From NCBI RefSeq assembly GCF_018866325.1, contig NZ_CP076457.1, positions 3,011,001 through 3,075,000 on the forward strand: a stretch of DNA of 64,000 nucleotides, given 5' to 3'. Position numbers and translations under genes: made by a program. A model generated the notes under the pieces. That model had not been told where the DNA came from, made no database searches, and was given only the letters and a program-made list of their open reading frames with translations. Source of the stretch: Streptomyces sp. YPW6. GTDB lineage: Bacteria; Actinomycetota; Actinomycetes; Streptomycetales; Streptomycetaceae. This document shows, one piece after another, positions 15,979 through 24,398 of the stretch (its first letter is position 1; the number at the start of each line of letters is the position of its first letter).

Positions 15979-16279
15979 ACCCCACCCACCCCCGCGCGGC
16001 CCCCGCCCTCCCGGTCCTCCACCGCTGCGCGGGCCTTCCCACCCGGTCCTCCGCCCTTGCACGACCCCCTCATCCGCCCGGTCCCTTCCCGCCCTGTCCC
16101 CGCCGCTGTCCTCCGCCCCTGCGCGGGCCCTCGCCCGCCCTGTCCCCGCCGCTGTCCTCCGCCCCTGTTCCCCGCTGTGTTCCCTCCCGCTCCCGCTCCC
16201 CACTCCCCGCTTCCCGTCCCCCGTTCCCCGCTTCCCGCTTCCCGCTTCCCGCTTCCCGCTTCCTCTGGAGTTGATCACG
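15979..16279. other. Pyrimidine-rich spacer with short repeats, no gene
   Basis: A 301-base gap inside the operon. The plus strand is almost all C and T. A phrase CGCCGCTGTCCTCCGCCCCTG occurs twice about 47 bp apart, and near the end the 7-mer CTTCCCG is repeated in tandem to about 16263. No coding sequence is supported. The strand asymmetry could give an unusual (triplex- or R-loop-prone) structure. Confidence 0.7.
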
Positions 16280-16900
16280 ATGTCCCGTCCCGACCCGTCC
16301 TCCGCCCCGCAGGAGTCCCCCCGCCGCACCGAGAGCGCGCTTCCCGGCGAACTGCTGGCCGCACCGCACTACCAGGACGACCTGGACGAGCAGTCGGCCG
16401 GGGCCCGCCGCGGGCCGGGAAGGCTCACGCTCGCGCTCGGCGCGGCGATCCTGGCCGTCTGCGGCGTCGCGGGCGGCATCGCGATCGAGAAGGCCACGGC
16501 CCCCGAGCCCACCGCCCGTTCCCAGGCAGGAGGCCGGGCCGGAGGCACGGGCGAGCCGTCGGGGCAGCGCGGCGGCGGCGGGGCAGGCGGCCGTGCGGGC
16601 AGCGGTGGAGGTGGCGCTGGAACGGTCATCGGTACCGTGGAGCGGATCGAGAAGGGCACGGTGTACGTGAAGACGAGCGACGGGAAGACGGTCGAGGTGG
16701 CGACGACCGGCGACACGCGGGTGCAGGTCACCAGGGAAGGCAGCACCGAGGACCTCGCCTCCGGCCAGACCGTGGCCGTCAGCGGGGAGCGGGCCGAGGA
16801 CGGCTCCCTTTCCGCCACCGTCATCAGCCAGGGCAACCCCGCCCGGGGCCCGGGCCGCAGCGGGCCCGCCAGGAACGAGGACCGGGAAGACCCCTCATGA
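16280..16900 (+). CDS. Membrane-anchored DUF5666-like protein
   Basis: A 206-residue protein with a cytoplasmic N-terminus, one membrane segment (about residues 53-69, ALGAAILAVCGVAGGIAI), a Gly/Arg/Ala-rich linker and a small beta domain: IGTVERIEKGTVYVKTSDGKT, given in parts as IGTVERIEKG and VYVKTSDGKTVEV. This resembles DUF5666-type domains often found with two-component exporters. The position between the exporter and its two-component system, with a 4-base overlap to the regulator gene, suggests a signal-sensing or accessory role. GGAG lies 9 bases before the ATG. Confidence 0.8.
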   Translation: MSRPDPSSAPQESPRRTESALPGELLAAPHYQDDLDEQSAGARRGPGRLTLALGAAILAVCGVAGGIAIEKATAPEPTARSQAGGRAGGTGEPSGQRGGGGAGGRAGSGGGGAGTVIGTVERIEKGTVYVKTSDGKTVEVATTGDTRVQVTREGSTEDLASGQTVAVSGERAEDGSLSATVISQGNPARGPGRSGPARNEDREDPS

Positions 16901-17625
16901 CGCACCCCGCACCAGTCCGGCACACCGCCGGACCCGAAGCGCGCCTGCTCGTCATCGAGGACGAACCCAACATCCTGGAACTGCTCGCCAGCAGCCTGCG
17001 CTTCGCCGGATTCCACGTCACCGAAGCGGCCGGCGGCAACGAGGGCCTGCGCAGCGTCGAGGCGGCCCCGCCGGACCTGGTCATCCTCGACGTGGCCCTG
17101 CCCGACATGGACGGCTTCACCGTCATCCGCAGGCTCCGCGGCGCCGGCCACCACGTACCGGTGATCTTCCTCACCGCACGGGACGCCACTGCCGACAAGA
17201 TCAGCGGCCTGGCCCTGGGCGGGGACGACTACATCACCAAACCGTTCAGCCTCGAAGAGACCGTGCAGCGCATCCGCGCCGTCCTGCGCCGTACCGCCGC
17301 CCACACCGGCACCCGGAGCACCGCACTGCGGTACGACACCCTGGAGCTGGACCCGGCGGCGCACCTCGTGCACCGCGACGGCCATCGCGTCGAGCTGTCC
17401 GCGACCGAGTTCCGGCTCCTGCGCTATCTCCTGCTGAACCAGGAGCACGTGGTGTCCAAGGCCCAGATCCTCAGCAACGTCTGGGAGGACGACTTCACGG
17501 GCGACCCCTCCATCGTCGAGTCCTACATCTCCTACCTGCGCAGAAAGCTCGAACCCCACGGCCCCCGCATGATCCACACCGTTCGCGGCGTCGGATACGT
17601 CCTCCGGCTCGACCGGGCGTCCTGA
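16897..17625 (+). CDS. OmpR-family response regulator
   Basis: A 242-residue two-component regulator. The receiver domain has the acidic pair E21/D22, phospho-acceptor D65 in VILDVALPDMDG, the conserved Thr in FLTARD and Lys in ITKPF. The C-terminal winged helix ends with SYISYLRRKLEPHGPRMIHT and VRGVGYVL, the OmpR/PhoB signature. It overlaps the upstream gene as ATGA and is followed 1 base later by the kinase. The two CTCCCAG triplets with 11-bp spacing, before 12603 and after the kinase gene, are its likely binding sites. Confidence 0.95.
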   Translation: MTHPAPVRHTAGPEARLLVIEDEPNILELLASSLRFAGFHVTEAAGGNEGLRSVEAAPPDLVILDVALPDMDGFTVIRRLRGAGHHVPVIFLTARDATADKISGLALGGDDYITKPFSLEETVQRIRAVLRRTAAHTGTRSTALRYDTLELDPAAHLVHRDGHRVELSATEFRLLRYLLLNQEHVVSKAQILSNVWEDDFTGDPSIVESYISYLRRKLEPHGPRMIHTVRGVGYVLRLDRAS

Positions 17626-17626
17626 C

Positions 17627-19153
17627 GTGCGCCCCACTCCGGCCCGCCCACCGCGGGAGCTGCCCGGCGGGGGGATACGCGGCGTCCTGTCCCGTATCCC
17701 GCTGCGGGTGTACCTGGTCACCGTGGTGACCGTGCTGCTCACCCTGGCGCTGACCGGCGCGGGGTGGGCGGCCGTCGAAGTGATGAGCGGCCACCTCACC
17801 GACCAGGTCGACACCAAACTCGAACAGAACGCGAAACGGGTCGCGGCCCGCGCCGAAGCCTCCGGGACCCTGCGGGCGCTGCCCGAGCCCGGCGCCGAAC
17901 CCGGCCGGGGCCCCCTGGTCTCGACGACCTCGCTGATCCAGATACGGGACAGCCGCGGCACGGTCCTCGCGCAGACGCCGGAGCCCGGCGACGACCCCGC
18001 CCTCGCGCTCCCCTCGATCGCGCCCGGGACGGCCCCCGGCCAGCCCTTCACCGTCCCCGGAACGCCCGCGCAGGGCCATGCCTGGCGCGTGACCCTGCGC
18101 GGCATGGACGCGACGGGCCACACGGTCCTCGTCGCCGTCAGCCTCGAAGACGTCGAAGCCACCCTCGCCCGGCTGGAGAGCGCCATCCGGCAGATCGGCC
18201 TCGTCACCGTCGTCCTGCTCACCGTCATCGCCCACCTGGTCATCCGGTTCTCCCTGCGCCCGCTGCAACGCATGGAGGCGACGGCGGAGGCCATCGCGTC
18301 CGGAGACCTCTCCGCCCGGGTGCCCGAAGCAGGGCCCCGCACCGAGGTCGGCCGGCTCGGCAACGCCCTCAACGGCATGCTCAGCCAGGTCGAAACCGCC
18401 TTCCAGGCGCGCCAGGCATCCGAGGCCGCCGCCCGCGAGGCCGAGCGCCGCATGCGGCGCTTCGTGGCCGACGCCGGCCACGAACTGCGCACCCCCCTCA
18501 CCTCCACCCGCGGCTACGCCGAGCTCTACCGGCAGGGAGCCGTCCGGGACCGCGAGCACCTGGACCGGATCATGCGCCGCATCGAGGACGAGTCCGTTCG
18601 CATGTCCTCCCTCGTCGACGACCTGCTGCTCCTCGCCCGCCTCGACCGCGAACCCGAGGAGGAACACACGGCCGTCGACCTGCACCCCCTCCTCGCCGAC
18701 GCCGTGCAGGACGCCCGTGCGGCCCAGCGGGACCGCACCCTTCGCCTCACCCTGCCCCCCGCCCCCGGGCCGGAAGGCGCGTACAGCGGCACCACCGTCC
18801 ACGGGAACGAGGCACGCCTGCGGCAGGTCCTGGCCAACCTGCTCGGCAACGCCCTCCACCACACCCCGCCGGGGACCGCCGTCGACGTCCGCCTGGAACA
18901 CCACGGCACCCGCACGGGACGGTGGGCCGTCGTCGACGTGGCCGACGACGGCCCCGGCATGCAGCCCGGCCAACTCGCCCGCGTCTTCGAGCGCTTCTAC
19001 CGCGCGGACCCTGCCCGAAGCCGCGACAGCGGCGGCGCGGGACTGGGACTGTCCATCGTCCGGGCCATCGTCACCCAGCACCAAGGACACGTACAGGCGC
19101 ACTCCACCCCCGGTCAGGGCACCGTCTTCCGCGTGTGGCTCCCGCTGCGCTGA
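17627..19153 (+). CDS. Sensor histidine kinase
   Basis: A 508-residue membrane kinase. Two transmembrane helices (about 27-50 and 188-208) flank an extracytoplasmic domain of about 140 residues, then HAMP, a HisKA domain with His285 in DAGHELRTPLTS, and a HATPase domain with the N-box LANLLGNALHH, the G1 box DDGPGM and G2 GGAGLGLSIV. It would phosphorylate the regulator encoded one base upstream. The GTG start is immediately after the regulator stop. The location behind a MacAB-like exporter suggests that it senses envelope stress or a peptide antibiotic (inference). Confidence 0.95.
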   Translation: MRPTPARPPRELPGGGIRGVLSRIPLRVYLVTVVTVLLTLALTGAGWAAVEVMSGHLTDQVDTKLEQNAKRVAARAEASGTLRALPEPGAEPGRGPLVSTTSLIQIRDSRGTVLAQTPEPGDDPALALPSIAPGTAPGQPFTVPGTPAQGHAWRVTLRGMDATGHTVLVAVSLEDVEATLARLESAIRQIGLVTVVLLTVIAHLVIRFSLRPLQRMEATAEAIASGDLSARVPEAGPRTEVGRLGNALNGMLSQVETAFQARQASEAAAREAERRMRRFVADAGHELRTPLTSTRGYAELYRQGAVRDREHLDRIMRRIEDESVRMSSLVDDLLLLARLDREPEEEHTAVDLHPLLADAVQDARAAQRDRTLRLTLPPAPGPEGAYSGTTVHGNEARLRQVLANLLGNALHHTPPGTAVDVRLEHHGTRTGRWAVVDVADDGPGMQPGQLARVFERFYRADPARSRDSGGAGLGLSIVRAIVTQHQGHVQAHSTPGQGTVFRVWLPLR

Positions 19154-19180
19154 CCACGCCCGGCCGCAAGGTTTGCCGTC

Positions 19181-19209
19181 CTCCCAGGCGCCTCCCAGCC
19201 ACCTCCCCG
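19181..19209. promoter_or_regulatory. Second CTCCCAG-type triple direct repeat
   Basis: CTCCCAG at 19181 and 19192 and CTCCCCG at 19203, again exactly 11 bp apart. The flank GTTTGCC resembles TTTTGCT before the first site at 12541. This predicts that the sigma-like gene at 19320 belongs to the regulon of the upstream two-component system. Confidence 0.72.
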
Positions 19210-19272
19210 GCTCGGTCCAGGACGGCGCTGTTCGATCGGTCCACGCCCCGACCCCTGCGCTGTGGAGTTGCC

Positions 19273-19323
19273 GTGCACACCCTGGAGACATCACCGCCCC
19301 TCCGCCCCGCGGCCCGGCCGTGA
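19273..19323 (+). CDS. Possible 16-codon leader peptide
   Basis: A GTG codon with GTGGAG 6-11 bases before it opens a 16-codon frame whose TGA overlaps the GTG start of the sigma-like gene (GTGA). This could couple translation of the downstream gene, or the two could be coincident; no homology can be claimed. Confidence 0.3.
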   Translation: MHTLETSPPLRPAARP

Positions 19324-19847
19324 ACCGGAACCGGAACCCGGTGCCGCTCTCGTCGCAGGGCCCCACCGAGAAGACGCACCCGGCCCGGCACCGCGCCCCC
19401 CGGCCGGCCCCAAAGGAGGAGGCGGACGGGGACGGGGCCCACCGCCATCCCGCGGACTGGCTCGCCTTCCGGACCCTGTACCGGCACACCTACCTGCGGT
19501 ACGCCCGGGCCCGCGGCTGCACGCAGCGAGAGAGCGCCCTCGCGGTCGAGGCGGTCTTCTCCGCCCTCGCCGACACTTGGCCGCAGATCCTGAGCAGCCC
19601 CAGCCCCGAGCGGGTCGCGTGGCGGACGCTCGGACGCGCGCTCGGCCACGCCGTGGGCACGGACCGGCAGAGAACCGCGGAGCGGCCGAGGCCGGGAGCC
19701 ACGCGGGACCAGGAGGAGGCGCAGATCCTCTGCCACGTCATGGCCCTGAGCGTCCGGGAAGCCGCCGCACTCACGGGACGGTCGGAGGCGTCCGTCCACA
19801 GCGCGCTCCGTGCGGCGGCACGCGGCCTCGGGGCGCACCGGGAGTAG
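19320..19847 (+). CDS. RNA polymerase sigma factor-like protein (ECF-like)
   Basis: About 175 residues. After a disordered, charged N-terminal 45 residues comes DWLAFRTLYRHTYLRYARAR, which looks like sigma region 2.1-2.2, and the C-terminal EAQILCHVMALSVREAAAL followed by TGRSEASVHSALRAAARGL is a region 4.2-type helix-turn-helix. Region 2.4 is poorly preserved, so it may be a degenerate sigma or a regulator derived from one. The GTG at 19320 overlaps a possible leader; a start at 19341 is also possible. The CTCCCAG triplet upstream links it to the two-component system. Confidence 0.7.
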   Translation: MNRNRNPVPLSSQGPTEKTHPARHRAPRPAPKEEADGDGAHRHPADWLAFRTLYRHTYLRYARARGCTQRESALAVEAVFSALADTWPQILSSPSPERVAWRTLGRALGHAVGTDRQRTAERPRPGATRDQEEAQILCHVMALSVREAAALTGRSEASVHSALRAAARGLGAHRE

Positions 19848-19883
19848 CCCGGTGACCGGACGGCCCGGTCCGGCGTGCCGGCG

Positions 19884-20762
19884 TCAGCTCCAGACCCCCC
19901 GCGCCGCCGCTCCCCGGACGAAGTCGGCGAAGCCGCGCGGCTCCCGGCCGAGTGCCCGGCGGACGCCGTCCAGGACGGGGGCCTCCCGGCTCGTGGTGAT
20001 CGGCTCCAGCGCGTCGGTCCACAGACCGGCCTCCCCGTCCGTGAAGCCCTGGGCGGTGAGCCCCGCCCGGAAGACGGCGGCGTCGACGGGGACGTACGCG
20101 GCGCGCTTCCCGGTCTCCTTGGCGATCTCGTCCAGGACGTCGGCGATGCCGAGGGCCCGGGGGCCGGAGAGCCCGTACTCCCGACCCGCGTGGCCGTCCT
20201 CGGTGAGCGCGGCGACGGCCACGTCCGCGATGTCGTCCGCGTCGACGAACGCGGCCTTCCCGTCCCCGGTGGGCAGGGCCAGTTCCCCCTGGCGTACGCC
20301 GTCGAGGAAGACGCCCTCGCTGAAGTTCTGGGCGAACCAGCCGGGCCGCAGGATCGTCCAGGTCACCCCGGAGGCGCGGACGGCCCGCTCCCCCTCGCCG
20401 TGCGGTCCGCCGTCCTCGTAGGAGGGGCCGAAGTAGCCGGGCTCGTCCGTGCCCCGGGCCGAGAGCAGCACCAGCCGCCGCACCCCGCTCGCGACGGCCT
20501 GTTCGACGAAGGCGGGGGTCGGGGAGGGCGAGGCGTCGAGCGGGGTGATGTACACGGCGGTGACACCGTCCAGGGCGGCCTGCCAGGTGGCGGGGTCCGC
20601 CCAGTCGAAGGGGGTGTCCCCGGACCGCGAGGCCGCCCGGGTCTCCACCCCCAGCTCGCGGAGACGGGCCACCACCCTGCGGCCGGTCTTGCCGGTACCG
20701 CCGGTCACGAGTACGGGCCCCGGCACGGAGGTCGCTGCTGCGGTCGTGTCTGTCTGAGTCAT
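19884..20762 (-). CDS. NmrA-like/SDR-type NAD(P)-binding protein
   Basis: A 292-residue atypical short-chain dehydrogenase. The N-terminal Rossmann motif is VLVTGGTGKTGRRVVARL (about residues 18-35). The middle contains VTWTILRPGWFAQNFSEG, typical of the NmrA/NAD(P)-binding family (YwnB/QorB-like) that senses or uses NAD(P)H. The YxxxK catalytic pair is not evident, as is normal for NmrA-like proteins, so it may be a redox sensor or a quinone reductase. The ATG at 20762 is used because the upstream extension is low complexity. It is convergent with the sigma-like gene. Confidence 0.85.
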   Translation of the reverse strand: MTQTDTTAAATSVPGPVLVTGGTGKTGRRVVARLRELGVETRAASRSGDTPFDWADPATWQAALDGVTAVYITPLDASPSPTPAFVEQAVASGVRRLVLLSARGTDEPGYFGPSYEDGGPHGEGERAVRASGVTWTILRPGWFAQNFSEGVFLDGVRQGELALPTGDGKAAFVDADDIADVAVAALTEDGHAGREYGLSGPRALGIADVLDEIAKETGKRAAYVPVDAAVFRAGLTAQGFTDGEAGLWTDALEPITTSREAPVLDGVRRALGREPRGFADFVRGAAARGVWS

Positions 20763-20856
20763 GGCACCAGCCTCACCGGGCGGGCGGCCCCCGCCCATGG
20801 CTCAGCGTCCCGGAGAGATGTCCGAGCGTCCGGCACCCCCGCGCCGGGCCGCGCGG

Positions 20857-20926
20857 CCACACCCACACCCACACCCACACCCACACCCATGCCCATGCCC
20901 ATGCCCACGGTCACGGTCACGGTCAC
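20857..20926. repeat. Three consecutive hexanucleotide repeats
   Basis: Five CCACAC-type units are followed directly by about three CCCATG units and then three GGTCAC units. The change of unit without interruption suggests replication slippage acting on a mutating hexamer. Confidence 0.9.
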
Positions 20927-21190
20927 GCCCACGCCGGCGCCCACGTCCGCGCCACCGGCCCGCGCCGATACCCCGTCCCGTTCACCCTCCTGCCCCAGCG
21001 ACGAGAAGGAGGACGGACCGGAGCCCGCGCCCCCTCCCGACCCGGTCGGGTGCAGGACACACCCGCCCGACCGCCTCGGCCGGCCCCCCGCCCCCGCCTC
21101 GCTCGGCGAGGGACCCCAGAAGCCCGCCGCGACCACGAGCCACAGCTTCGCCCCGCGTGACCGTGTGAGCCTTTGCCCGCACACCCATTC

Positions 21191-21205
21191 CTGACGCAGC
21201 GTCAG
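21191..21205. promoter_or_regulatory. Regulon palindrome, copy 4 (CTGACG-CAG-CGTCAG)
   Basis: A perfect copy of the shared operator. A second copy begins 24 bp downstream, so two repressor dimers could bind side by side. Confidence 0.88.
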
Positions 21206-21214
21206 TTCAGTAAC

Positions 21215-21229
21215 CTGACAGTGCGTCAG
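21215..21229. promoter_or_regulatory. Regulon palindrome, copy 5 (CTGACA-GTG-CGTCAG)
   Basis: Eleven of twelve arm bases match. It ends 58 bases before the acyl-CoA ligase start; a tandem arrangement with copy 4. Confidence 0.82.
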
Positions 21230-21287
21230 TTCATAGGCCGGACCCGTCCGTTCCCGGGCGGGCCATCGAGCAGGAGTGGGCGGAACG

Positions 21288-23516
21288 ATGCTTGGATCGA
21301 CTCACGGCACCCTCACCACCGACTTCCGCGCCCGGGTGGTGGCCTGCGGCGAAGAGCCGCACGCCGCCGTCGTCAGCCTGCCCACCGCCACACGGCAGGG
21401 CGGCCTGGACGTCAGCGGACGTCCGCTGCACCTGCCCGTGCCCGACCTGGACCGCTTCTTCCGGCCCCGATCGGTGGCCGTCGTCGGGGCCTCGGACGCC
21501 GAGGGCCGCCCCAACACCGGCATCACCCGGCAGCTGATCGCCTGGGCCGAGCGCGTCGGCGCCCGGCTGCACCCGGTGCACCCGGACCGGCCCGCCGTGT
21601 TCGGCCGGGAGTGCGTGCCCTCGGTCGCCGGACTGCCCGAGCCCGTCGACCTCGCGGTCCTGCTGGTCGCGGACCCGCTCCCGGTGATCGAGGAGCTCGG
21701 CGAGGCCAAGGTGCCCTTTGCCGTCGCGTTCGCCTCCGGGTTCGCCGAGACCGGGGAGGCGGGCGCGGCCGCCCAGGCCCGGCTGGCGGCGGCCGTGGAG
21801 CGGTCCGGGCTGCGGCTGCTGGGGCCGAACACCAACCTGAACGCCTTCGAGCGCTTCCGGGACGACCTGGAGGGCCCCGCCATCGCCCTGATCACCCAGT
21901 CCGGGCACCAGGGCCGCCCGCTGCACGCCCTCCAGGAGCTGGGGATCCGGCTCTCGCACTGGGCCCCCACGGGCAACGAGGCGGATCTGGAGACCGCCGA
22001 CTTCCTGGCGTACTTCGCCCAGCTCCCCGAGGTCGGGGCGGTCGCCTGCTACGTCGAGGGGCTCAAGGACGGCCGCTCCTTCCTGCTCGCCGCCGACCGG
22101 GCCGCCCGCGCGAAGGTCCCCGTCGTCGCCGTGAAGGTGGGCCGCACCGACGCCGGGACCGAGGCCGCCGCCTCGCACACCGGGAAGCTGACCGGGGCGG
22201 ACCAGGTGGTCGACGCGGCGATGCGGCAGTTCGGGGTGGTCCGGGTGGACGGCCTGGACGAACTCCAGGACACCGCGACCCTGCTGGCCCGCGCCCGCCC
22301 GCCGAAGGCCGAGGGGGTGGCCGTCTGCTCCATCTCCGGCGGCACCGGCGCGCACTTCGCGGACCTGGCGACGGCGGCCGGGCTCACCCTGCCCACGCTG
22401 TCACCGCGGAAGCAGGCCGAACTGCACACCTGGATACCGGAGTACCTCAGCGTCGCCAATCCGGTCGACAACGGCGGCCACCCGGTCGGGGACTGGCGCG
22501 GCCGGAAGATCATCGACGCGATCCTCGCGGACCCGTCGGTCGGCGTGCTGATCTGTCCGATCACCGGCCCGTTCCCCCCGATGAGCGACCGGCTCGCCCA
22601 GGACCTGGCGGACGCGGCGGAGGCCACCGACAAGCTGATCTGCGTCGTGTGGGGCTCCCCCGTCGGCACCGAGGACGCCTACCGCACGACCCTGCTGGGC
22701 TCCTCGCGCCTCGCCACCTTCCGTACGGCACGCAACTGCGTCACCGCCGTGAAGGCCTACCTGGACCACCACCGCTTCACCGAGCGCTACCGCTCCCCCT
22801 TCGAGGACGCCCCGCGCACCCCGTCACCCTCCTTCCGCAAGGCGCAGAACCTGCTGCGGCCGGGCGAGCAGCTCAGCGAGCACGCCGCGAAGCAGCTCCT
22901 GCGGGCGTACGGGATCCGGGTGCCGCGGGAGCAGTTGGTGACGAGCGCGGCCGGCGCCGTTCGGGCCGCCGGGCCGGTCGGCTACCCGGTGGTGATGAAG
23001 GCGTCCGGACCCCGGCTCGCCCACAAGACGGAGCTGGGCCTGGTGAAGGTCGGCCTCACCTCGGCCAGCCAGGTCCGGGACGCCTACCGCGAGCTGACCG
23101 ACATCGCCCGGTACGAATCGGTGGACCTGGACGGCATCCTGGTCTGCCAGATGATCGACCGGGGCGTCGAGATGATGGTCGGGGTCACCCACGACGCCCT
23201 GTTCGGCCCGACCGTCACGGTGGGGCTCGGCGGGGTCCTGGTGGAGGTCCTGCACGACGCGGCGGTCCGGGTCCCGCCGTTCGGCGAGCGGGACGCCCGG
23301 GACATGCTCGGCGAGCTGCGCGGCCGGGCCCTGCTGGAGGGGGTGCGCGGCGGGGCCCCCGTCGATGTGGACGCCCTGGTGGAAGTGGTGCTGCGGGTCC
23401 AGCGCATGGCTCTGGAGCTGGGCGACGACCTGACCGAGCTGGACGTCAACCCGCTGGTGGTGCTGGGCCGCGGCCAGGGCGCGGTGGCCCTGGACGCGCT
23501 GGCGGTGTGCCGGTGA
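21288..23516 (+). CDS. NDP-forming acyl-CoA synthetase (acetate-CoA ligase family)
   Basis: A 742-residue fused alpha-beta NDP-forming acyl-CoA ligase. An N-terminal CoA-binding Rossmann domain starts at FFRPRSVAVVGASDAEGRPN (about 50-69), two succinyl-CoA-ligase-like domains follow (with ITQSGHQGRPLH and CSISGGTGAHFAD), and the C-terminal ATP-grasp domain begins near 520 (EHAAKQLLRAYGIRVP, then GYPVVMKASGPRLAHKTELG). It activates a carboxylic acid or recycles an acyl-CoA. The ATG at 21288 with AGGAG at 21272 was chosen over GTG 21276. Its stop overlaps the enoyl-CoA hydratase start (GTGA). Two operators precede it. Confidence 0.92.
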   Translation: MLGSTHGTLTTDFRARVVACGEEPHAAVVSLPTATRQGGLDVSGRPLHLPVPDLDRFFRPRSVAVVGASDAEGRPNTGITRQLIAWAERVGARLHPVHPDRPAVFGRECVPSVAGLPEPVDLAVLLVADPLPVIEELGEAKVPFAVAFASGFAETGEAGAAAQARLAAAVERSGLRLLGPNTNLNAFERFRDDLEGPAIALITQSGHQGRPLHALQELGIRLSHWAPTGNEADLETADFLAYFAQLPEVGAVACYVEGLKDGRSFLLAADRAARAKVPVVAVKVGRTDAGTEAAASHTGKLTGADQVVDAAMRQFGVVRVDGLDELQDTATLLARARPPKAEGVAVCSISGGTGAHFADLATAAGLTLPTLSPRKQAELHTWIPEYLSVANPVDNGGHPVGDWRGRKIIDAILADPSVGVLICPITGPFPPMSDRLAQDLADAAEATDKLICVVWGSPVGTEDAYRTTLLGSSRLATFRTARNCVTAVKAYLDHHRFTERYRSPFEDAPRTPSPSFRKAQNLLRPGEQLSEHAAKQLLRAYGIRVPREQLVTSAAGAVRAAGPVGYPVVMKASGPRLAHKTELGLVKVGLTSASQVRDAYRELTDIARYESVDLDGILVCQMIDRGVEMMVGVTHDALFGPTVTVGLGGVLVEVLHDAAVRVPPFGERDARDMLGELRGRALLEGVRGGAPVDVDALVEVVLRVQRMALELGDDLTELDVNPLVVLGRGQGAVALDALAVCR

Positions 23517-24349
23517 GCGGGCGCCGCGCGGACGTCACGCCGTCGGCCTCCGCGCCCCCCGAAGCCACCGTGCTGCACGCCCTCGCCGGCGGTGTCTCGC
23601 GGATCACCCTCAACCGGCCCGAGGCCATGAACGCCGTGACCTGGGCGCAGCGGGAGCGGATCATCGACCTGCTGGCCGAGGCCTCCGCCGACCCCGCCGT
23701 CCGGGCCGTCGTGCTCACCGCCACCGGCCGGGGGTTCTGCGCCGGCGCCGATCTGCGCGCCACCCCGGCCCCGGCCCGCGAACGCGCCCCCGGGGACGTG
23801 GCCCGGACCATCCGGCTGGGCGCGCAGCGGCTGATCGCCGCCGTACTGGACTGCGAGAAGCCGGTGATCGCCGCCGTGAACGGCACGGCGGCCGGGATCG
23901 GCGCGCATCTGGCGTTCGCCTGCGATCTGGTCCTGGCGGCCGACACCGCGACGTTCGTCGAGGTCTTCGTACGGCGCGGACTCGTCCCGGACGGCGGCGG
24001 GGCCTACCTGCTGCCCCGGCTGGTGGGCCCGCAGCGGGCGAAGGAGCTGATGTTCTTCGGGGACGCACTGCCGGCGGCGGACGCGGAGCGGATGGGACTG
24101 GTCAACCGCACAGTACCCGCAGGGGAGTTGGCGGCACTGACCGAGGAGTGGGCGGACCGGCTGGCGCAGGGCCCCACCCGGGCCGTCGCCCTGGCCAAGC
24201 AGCTGGTGAACGCGTCCCTGGACGGCGACCGGGCCACGGCGTTCGCGGCCGAGGCGGCGGCCCAGGAGATCAACATGACCACGCGGGACGCCGACGAGGG
24301 CGTGGCGTCCTTCGTCGAGCGCCGGCCGGCGGCGTACCGGGGCCGCTGA
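23513..24349 (+). CDS. Enoyl-CoA hydratase/isomerase family protein
   Basis: A 278-residue crotonase-fold enzyme. TATGRGFCAGADLRA is the first oxyanion-hole segment, and AAVNGTAAGIGAHLAFACDLVLA, here given as AAVNGTAAGIG and FACDLVLAAD, the second. The catalytic region FVRRGLVPDGGGAYLLPRLVG has Asp where hydratases often have Glu (PDGG), a pattern seen in several actinobacterial hydratases and isomerases. It probably hydrates or isomerises an unsaturated acyl-CoA after the ACAD step. GTG start coupled to the ligase stop. Confidence 0.92.
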   Translation: MSGRRADVTPSASAPPEATVLHALAGGVSRITLNRPEAMNAVTWAQRERIIDLLAEASADPAVRAVVLTATGRGFCAGADLRATPAPARERAPGDVARTIRLGAQRLIAAVLDCEKPVIAAVNGTAAGIGAHLAFACDLVLAADTATFVEVFVRRGLVPDGGGAYLLPRLVGPQRAKELMFFGDALPAADAERMGLVNRTVPAGELAALTEEWADRLAQGPTRAVALAKQLVNASLDGDRATAFAAEAAAQEINMTTRDADEGVASFVERRPAAYRGR

Positions 24350-24367
24350 CATCCGGCACCTTCACAT

Positions 24368-24382
24368 CTGACGAACCGTCAG
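24368..24382. promoter_or_regulatory. Regulon palindrome, copy 6 (CTGACG-AAC-CGTCAG)
   Basis: A perfect copy, 16 bases before the flavin reductase ATG and just ahead of its ribosome-binding site GGAGG. The gene therefore has its own promoter although it follows the hydratase closely. Confidence 0.88.
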
Positions 24383-24398
24383 CTCTAATGGAGGTGTG

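Larger units (their letters stand above)
20763..21287. other. Intergenic region with hexamer arrays and two operators
   Basis: A 525-base gap between divergent genes. The first part has three consecutive hexanucleotide arrays (20857-20926). The middle, to about 21180, shows no supported gene although both strands are open. The last 100 bases hold the paired regulon palindromes and the promoter of the acyl-CoA ligase gene. Confidence 0.65.

Noticed and set aside
20763..21194. Long Pro/His/Arg-rich frames between the NmrA-like and ligase genes
   Set aside because: Driven by the hexamer repeats and G+C bias, open on both strands, without starts or similarity.
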